A DNA stretch of 64,000 nucleotides, from contig NZ_JAHBBH010000011.1 of assembly GCF_019331735.1 (NCBI RefSeq), positions 1 to 64,000 of the forward strand, written 5' to 3'. Shown one piece after another: positions 61,501 to 64,000 of the stretch. A model generated the notes under the pieces. The model saw only the letters and a list, made by a program, of their open reading frames with translations. It searched no databases and had not been told where the DNA came from. The position numbers and the translations under genes are program-made. Position 1 is the stretch's first letter, and each line of letters starts with the position of its first letter. Origin of the DNA: Bifidobacterium miconis. Its GTDB lineage: Bacteria; Actinomycetota; Actinomycetes; Actinomycetales; Bifidobacteriaceae.

Positions 61501-61698
61501 GCGCTGGTGAAGGCCGGTTGGACGTATGAGGGCGTCGCGTTCCTCGCCCCGGAGGACAAGGACGGCACGAACGACGTGTACCGCCTGTACAACGCGAAGA
61601 ACGGCGACCACCTGTTCACCGTGAGCGCGGCGGAGCAGACCACGCTCGCCCAGCGCGGCTGGAACGACGAGGGCATCGGCTACCTCGCCGTCAAGTAG
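58519..61698 (+). CDS. Large secreted CAP-domain protein with coiled coils and DUF5648 repeats
   Basis: The 1059-residue protein has a signal peptide (TATVGVASLVAVATMTPGAI, cleavage after AIAA). A long Ala/Lys/Glu/Gln coiled coil follows (residues about 55-380), then a CAP/SCP domain (about 415-590) with LSYIDYFNQIRKDNNLPELK, EAIQHNGFDHPAVQGWNASE and GYGTGRHEGDPNL. A second coiled coil (about 590-890), a Pro/Asp/Thr linker near 895-925 and three DUF5648-type units follow (VYRLYNARTGEHFYT and two similar blocks). CAP proteins bind lipids or wall components; DUF5648 units occur on secreted enzymes. No LPXTG is present. GGGAGAGAG precedes the ATG. It is the main cargo of the element. Confidence 0.85.
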   Translation: MAQHSSGVLKHDRDFDASIVMRTATVGVASLVAVATMTPGAIAAETNPSPAVTAVAEAGDDLAQAQAALAAAKKTVAEKQAVLDAAKKLTAGDFKDDADVKAASDALAKAEAEQQSAETAVADAQKAYDAKIKELGIDPQQLAAAQKAVTDAKATYEKAQALADVKGEASDAKAGEVAVLEQVRQDAEKKLADATARTEEAKRDADEAEAAATKAGATAEAIAVAQKKFLELKAVAKTAQDAADKASAEKRAAQKVASDAKAAADKVAGELAALQKQHEDAVAKVTASKQALDAAKAYESLAMLKQAYEQAQKDYAAKQTVAGNAKTAAASAQKTADEAKTAAENAQKTADAATAAIADKKKAADVAQAQLDKGLFGFLDENGSEAAKNIMNNDKTFQQWVKDGWISNGEHSSFNLESVRKSLSYIDYFNQIRKDNNLPELKVSDYLMFTSSADNEAIQHNGFDHPAVQGWNASENIAYGPASEFWTPFTGWYDDEKKIFDEEATKNPALEEHRNDALWIYQNYPDLYHTVGHYLNIVDASATVTGYGTGRHEGDPNLNAQYSTQNFMGEYWNEHLSFGPTKTYTTKEFANAINKWEQSKKDTVAAYSIAKADADKAQAEAKSLAETATQKQQAADEAVAAQKSAEQAVADQLKVVESAKKAYEDAANGKPVDPPSPEEIAKLQKAYDDAVATEAKLAGEVKAKSDESTKLNDTATAANKTLAEKTTAYTAADKAWRSADYASNAAQNKLMPLMNLRNEADLMTSVYQSAVGVEEKARSNAKLAGDAWSAANDLLTALRKEQALLQTDADAKKLVWQKADEAYSKLVDASGDIQNLKKALDAANAKLEAAKQGQQSAQKALDDLVAKKVSEAVAKAEADLKAAVKAEEEAQKKVDELTPSTPDPTPTPTPDPEPSPEPEPMPQVESQDVYRLYNARTGEHFYTANSVERDVLSARGWTYEGVGFKAAKKTGVEVKRYYRAGGKHMFTTSKAEQAALVKAGWTYEGVAFLAPEDKDGTNDVYRLYNAKNGDHLFTVSAAEQTTLAQRGWNDEGIGYLAVK

Positions 61699-61719
61699 CT
61701 TCTAGGGAAAGAAGAACGT

Positions 61720-61761
61720 AAGGGGCTTCGCGTGCCGTCATCATGGCGCGTGGAGCCCCTT
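61720..61761. terminator. Hairpin between convergent genes of the element
   Basis: AAGGGGCT pairs with AGCCCCTT, with a CGCGTGCCG/TGGCGCG inner stem. It lies between the CAP gene stop and the stop of the Rep gene on the other strand. Confidence 0.75.
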
Positions 61762-61763
61762 GT

Positions 61764-62774
61764 TTATGTTTGGCGTGTCGGCCGTCCGATCAGGTGCGGG
61801 CACTTGGAGGCGAGTTGTTCGACCAGTTCTTGTTGTGCTTGCGGGCTGAGCCATGCGGTGACGCCCATGAACGCAGAGACGGGAAGGAACGGTAGATCGT
61901 TGTCTTCCATCCATTGTTGTTGTTTCTGGTCTTTGCCGGTGAGTGGTCGTTTGAGCATGCGGCGTGTCGCTGCGATGGCCCGTCCTCGCTTGCGGGGGTT
62001 TGCGATACCGCGGGCTTGTTGCTCAAGGCGTTTGCGTAGTTGCCGGCGTAGCGTCCAGAATGCCTCCTTGTTCATGGGCAGATCAATATAGGCGGCTTGT
62101 TGGGTGGTGAGTTGGCGGTCGTGGCCCCACATGGCACCGGGATGCTGCCGCCAGTCCGATGGCATGTTGTCTAGTCGACGCTGGTAGTGCTTGAGTCCTC
62201 GTGCGGAGTGTTTGGCAGTGTATGCGAGCCATCCCTCCGGCGTGTCGTCGATGGGGCGGAAGTTTTGGGCGGTGAGGCTGGATGGTATGCCGTGGTCCGT
62301 GCAGAGTCGGACCCAGTCGGTGAGCATTGTCGTCTGCGTGGTGATCGGTGGTAGGGTCATGGTTTCGTGTTGCCGGGTGTGCCGGTTGTAGACGCGCGTG
62401 GTGTCCTCGCACCAGATGGTCATGTGGATGTGAGGCGTCCCCATGGCGGTGAACTCGATGAGCCAGTAATAGTGCAGAAGACCATGCTTGTGCTGCTGCC
62501 GGCGGATCCATGATGCCAGCATGGCGTGCAGTTGCCGGGGCGTGACGGTGTTCATGCTGTCTGCGGGTATGGTGAGCGTGACGGCATAGGGTGTGCCGGG
62601 AATGCGGGTGAAGTTCAAGCGCATGAGGTATGTGGTCAAATTGCGCGTTGTGGCCATGGTCCAACCGCGGTTCTCGGTCTTGTTGTGCTTCTGGCATTCG
62701 TTCATATCCCGATCGCTGACGCCCTGCGCGAAGCTCAAAGAGCATCCGTTGTGCATCATGCGCAGCTTGGGCAT
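61764..62774 (-). CDS. rep: Rolling-circle replication initiator (HUH family)
   Basis: The 336-residue protein has the metal-binding HUH motif GTPHIHMTIW (His115, His117). A candidate catalytic tyrosine lies in GWLAYTAKHSARGLKHYQRR (Tyr185 or Tyr197), followed by a basic C-terminal half. Such initiators nick one strand at an origin and start rolling-circle replication. The presence of this gene on an integrated element suggests that it replicates after excision. The ATG at 62774 follows GGGAGGT. It is downstream of ftsK-like, on the same strand, about 80 bases apart; an origin may lie in or near the gene. Confidence 0.8.
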   Translation of the reverse strand: MPKLRMMHNGCSLSFAQGVSDRDMNECQKHNKTENRGWTMATTRNLTTYLMRLNFTRIPGTPYAVTLTIPADSMNTVTPRQLHAMLASWIRRQQHKHGLLHYYWLIEFTAMGTPHIHMTIWCEDTTRVYNRHTRQHETMTLPPITTQTTMLTDWVRLCTDHGIPSSLTAQNFRPIDDTPEGWLAYTAKHSARGLKHYQRRLDNMPSDWRQHPGAMWGHDRQLTTQQAAYIDLPMNKEAFWTLRRQLRKRLEQQARGIANPRKRGRAIAATRRMLKRPLTGKDQKQQQWMEDNDLPFLPVSAFMGVTAWLSPQAQQELVEQLASKCPHLIGRPTRQT

Positions 62775-62852
62775 AGACCTCCCGTGGAATGACGTCCGGA
62801 TATAGAACCTTTAATCAAGACAGTGCGTTGTCGGCGGAGTTTGCCGTGCCCG

Positions 62853-63668
62853 TCACGCTGCGCGTTCCGGCACGGCGGCGCTGCACGCCCGGGAATCGCG
62901 GGTGAGCGACCGCAGTTGGTCGTCGTCCACCCACGTGGTACGGAACAGGCTTGCACGGCGTTCGTCGGGATCCCACATGCCGCACAGGCCGGGAATATCC
63001 GGGAAGGTCCACGGCATCAGACCGGCTTGCAGGGCCGTCGAGGGCAGCAGGAGCTTGGCTTCCGCCTCGCCCATGCGCAACGCGATCGTGGTGCCGTAGA
63101 AATCATCCCTGACTGGGATGGCTTCCTTGCGTGGGTTCTGCGAGAAGCCCCAGACGAGAAAACCGCAGGCGCGTCCCATGCCTAGCAGTGCGGTCAGCCG
63201 GTTCTGGAACTCCCGGTTGGTTTTCGTATCTTGTCGGAACAATTGCGCCAGTTCGTCGATGACCAGAACCACGCGCGGGAATTGCGCCGACGTCGTGTAG
63301 TCGCGGGTATTGCCGGCCATGTGCTCGGTGCGCTTCGTCATCATCATGTTCAGCTCGTCGAGCAGGTGGAGCGCATCATCCGGTGTGACAGCGATCCGTT
63401 CGAACAGGCCAGAGGAAGCGGACAGCTCCAGTTGCTTCAGGTCGATGCCATACAACTGGACCAATCCGGCTTGTACGAACGGTTCCGCTTGCACGAGCAT
63501 GGAGGCCAGCAGTCCGGACTTGCCCGAACCGGACTCGCCGATCGCCAGCAGGCAACGGTCCTGCCAGTTCACCCGGACCGGATAACCGCTGTAATCAATA
63601 CCCAAGCAGAGACTGTCGAGCGTGCTTGCCGGTGTCCTGCCGAACCATCTGCCGAACAGTCGCATCAT
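62853..63668 (-). CDS. FtsK/SpoIIIE-type DNA translocase (Tra-like)
   Basis: The 271-residue protein contains Walker A LLAIGESGSGKSGLL (Gly44-Ser51), Walker B RVVLVIDELAQLFR (Asp138, Glu139) and the FtsK-like GFLVWGFSQNPRKEAIPV and IALRMGEAEAKLLL blocks. It is shorter than chromosomal FtsK and lacks the membrane part. In actinomycete elements, such translocases (TraB/TraSA) move double-stranded DNA between cells. The ATG at 63668 overlaps the stop of the upstream gene (ATGA), so translation is coupled. The membrane function may be supplied by that upstream gene. Confidence 0.85.
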   Translation of the reverse strand: MMRLFGRWFGRTPASTLDSLCLGIDYSGYPVRVNWQDRCLLAIGESGSGKSGLLASMLVQAEPFVQAGLVQLYGIDLKQLELSASSGLFERIAVTPDDALHLLDELNMMMTKRTEHMAGNTRDYTTSAQFPRVVLVIDELAQLFRQDTKTNREFQNRLTALLGMGRACGFLVWGFSQNPRKEAIPVRDDFYGTTIALRMGEAEAKLLLPSTALQAGLMPWTFPDIPGLCGMWDPDERRASLFRTTWVDDDQLRSLTRDSRACSAAVPERAA

Positions 63669-64000
63669 TCCACCTTCTTCGTGCGTTGCGTCCACCGCGT
63701 GTGATCGGCCGTGGCCGGCAACGGCAGCTCATCCGGCCACAGCTCGTTCAGCAAACCGCCGCCGCGTTCATTGGCCTGCTCGGGCGTCGTCCATTCCCGC
63801 GGCCAAGACACCGCATGCGACGGAAACAACGTAAAATGCACGCGCGCCAAATCCTCTTTGTCCAGCTCCGTCGTGCTCTTCAAACGAGCCACAATCAACC
63901 GCTTGACCGGCAGCACGTCCCACAGGTAAAAACCGACGATAGCCAAAACCGCGACGGCGACCACCAGCGCGATGACACACGCTACCGTGAACGCTCCCAT
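63665..64000 (-). CDS. Membrane protein upstream of the FtsK-like gene, possibly 5' partial
   Basis: The visible part is 111 residues. It starts at an ATG on the window edge (MGAFTVACVIALVVAVAVLA), which may be the true start or an internal Met. One membrane helix is followed by a hydrophilic domain (VARLKSTTELDKEDLARVHF, then SWPREWTTPEQANERGGGLL). I recognise no family. Its coupling to the FtsK-like gene suggests a membrane partner in DNA transfer. Confidence 0.7.
   Translation of the reverse strand: MGAFTVACVIALVVAVAVLAIVGFYLWDVLPVKRLIVARLKSTTELDKEDLARVHFTLFPSHAVSWPREWTTPEQANERGGGLLNELWPDELPLPATADHTRWTQRTKKVE

Larger units (their letters stand above)
55061..64000. mobile_element. Integrated element in tRNA-Ser, AICE-like, right end outside window
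   Basis: The element is bounded on the left by tRNA-Ser(GCT). It carries a tyrosine integrase, an excisionase-like protein, a RepA-like ATPase, a secreted CAP-domain cargo protein, an HUH replication initiator, an FtsK-like translocase and a membrane protein. Integrase plus rolling-circle Rep plus FtsK-like Tra is the plan of actinomycete integrative and conjugative elements, which replicate and transfer as double-stranded DNA. Base composition falls below that of the flanking chromosome, most clearly at 56860-58500. The right end and its attachment site are not visible. Confidence 0.8.

Overview
The window looks like a chromosomal segment of a high-GC actinobacterium, most probably a Bifidobacterium. 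The gene content and order fit that genus: a partial 5S rRNA followed by ddl, a SenX3/RegX3-type pair in front of pstSCAB, groES behind a perfect CIRCE operator and without groEL, a ferredoxin next to a dapC-type aminotransferase, and a MoxR/DUF58/transglutaminase locus. Coding sequence uses strongly GC-rich third positions, so long open frames appear on the non-coding strand and were discarded. The species cannot be fixed from this alone.

Layout. 1-7.4 kb: end of an rRNA operon, D-Ala-D-Ala ligase, a MscS channel, two paralogous DUF2974 hydrolases with a TetR regulator between them, and an aminotransferase. 7.5-8.3 kb: tRNA-Gly, two tRNA-Val and tRNA-Ala, then a noncoding array of GTGGGCATAG repeats. 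8.3-16.5 kb: a LASTG-anchored coiled-coil surface protein, a methyltransferase-acetyltransferase fusion, a sugar O-acetyltransferase, VOC and HIT proteins, an Atg22-like transporter, DAHP synthase, a palindromic interspersed element and MTA/SAH nucleosidase. 16.6-23.2 kb: the phosphate-starvation two-component system and the Pst transporter, with two PHO-box-like direct repeats. 23.2-27.4 kb: a purine permease and a DUF559 protein set among long intergenic regions rich in GTGACA-type repeats. 27.4-30.1 kb: a metabolite:H+ symporter and rplJ-rplL behind a probable L10 leader.

30.2-36 kb carries a tight three-gene operon: an FHA-domain protein, a 1230-residue DUF4011-type helicase-like protein whose Walker A and B and C-terminal nuclease-like motifs all look eroded, and a 78-residue protein ending inside a 26-bp hairpin. 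This is the most interesting core-genome locus. 36-47 kb: SAF, FmdB and 5-formyl-THF cyclo-ligase, a RimJ-like acetyltransferase, a membrane coiled-coil protein, groES, moxR, and a single 1526-codon frame joining a DUF58 domain to a TgpA-like transglutaminase. 47-54.8 kb: tRNA-Tyr, tRNA-Thr, tRNA-Met, rpmG, murB, an APC permease, fdxA, dapC, dinB and an EamA exporter.

From 55.06 kb to the right edge an integrated element occupies tRNA-Ser(GCT). It carries a tyrosine integrase, a small excisionase-like protein, a RepA-like ATPase, a large secreted CAP-domain protein as cargo, and, on the opposite strand, an HUH rolling-circle initiator, an FtsK-like translocase and a membrane protein. Together these match the plan of an actinomycete integrative and conjugative element. 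Its composition is more AT-rich near the left end, and two G-homopolymers occur in it. The far attachment site lies outside the window.
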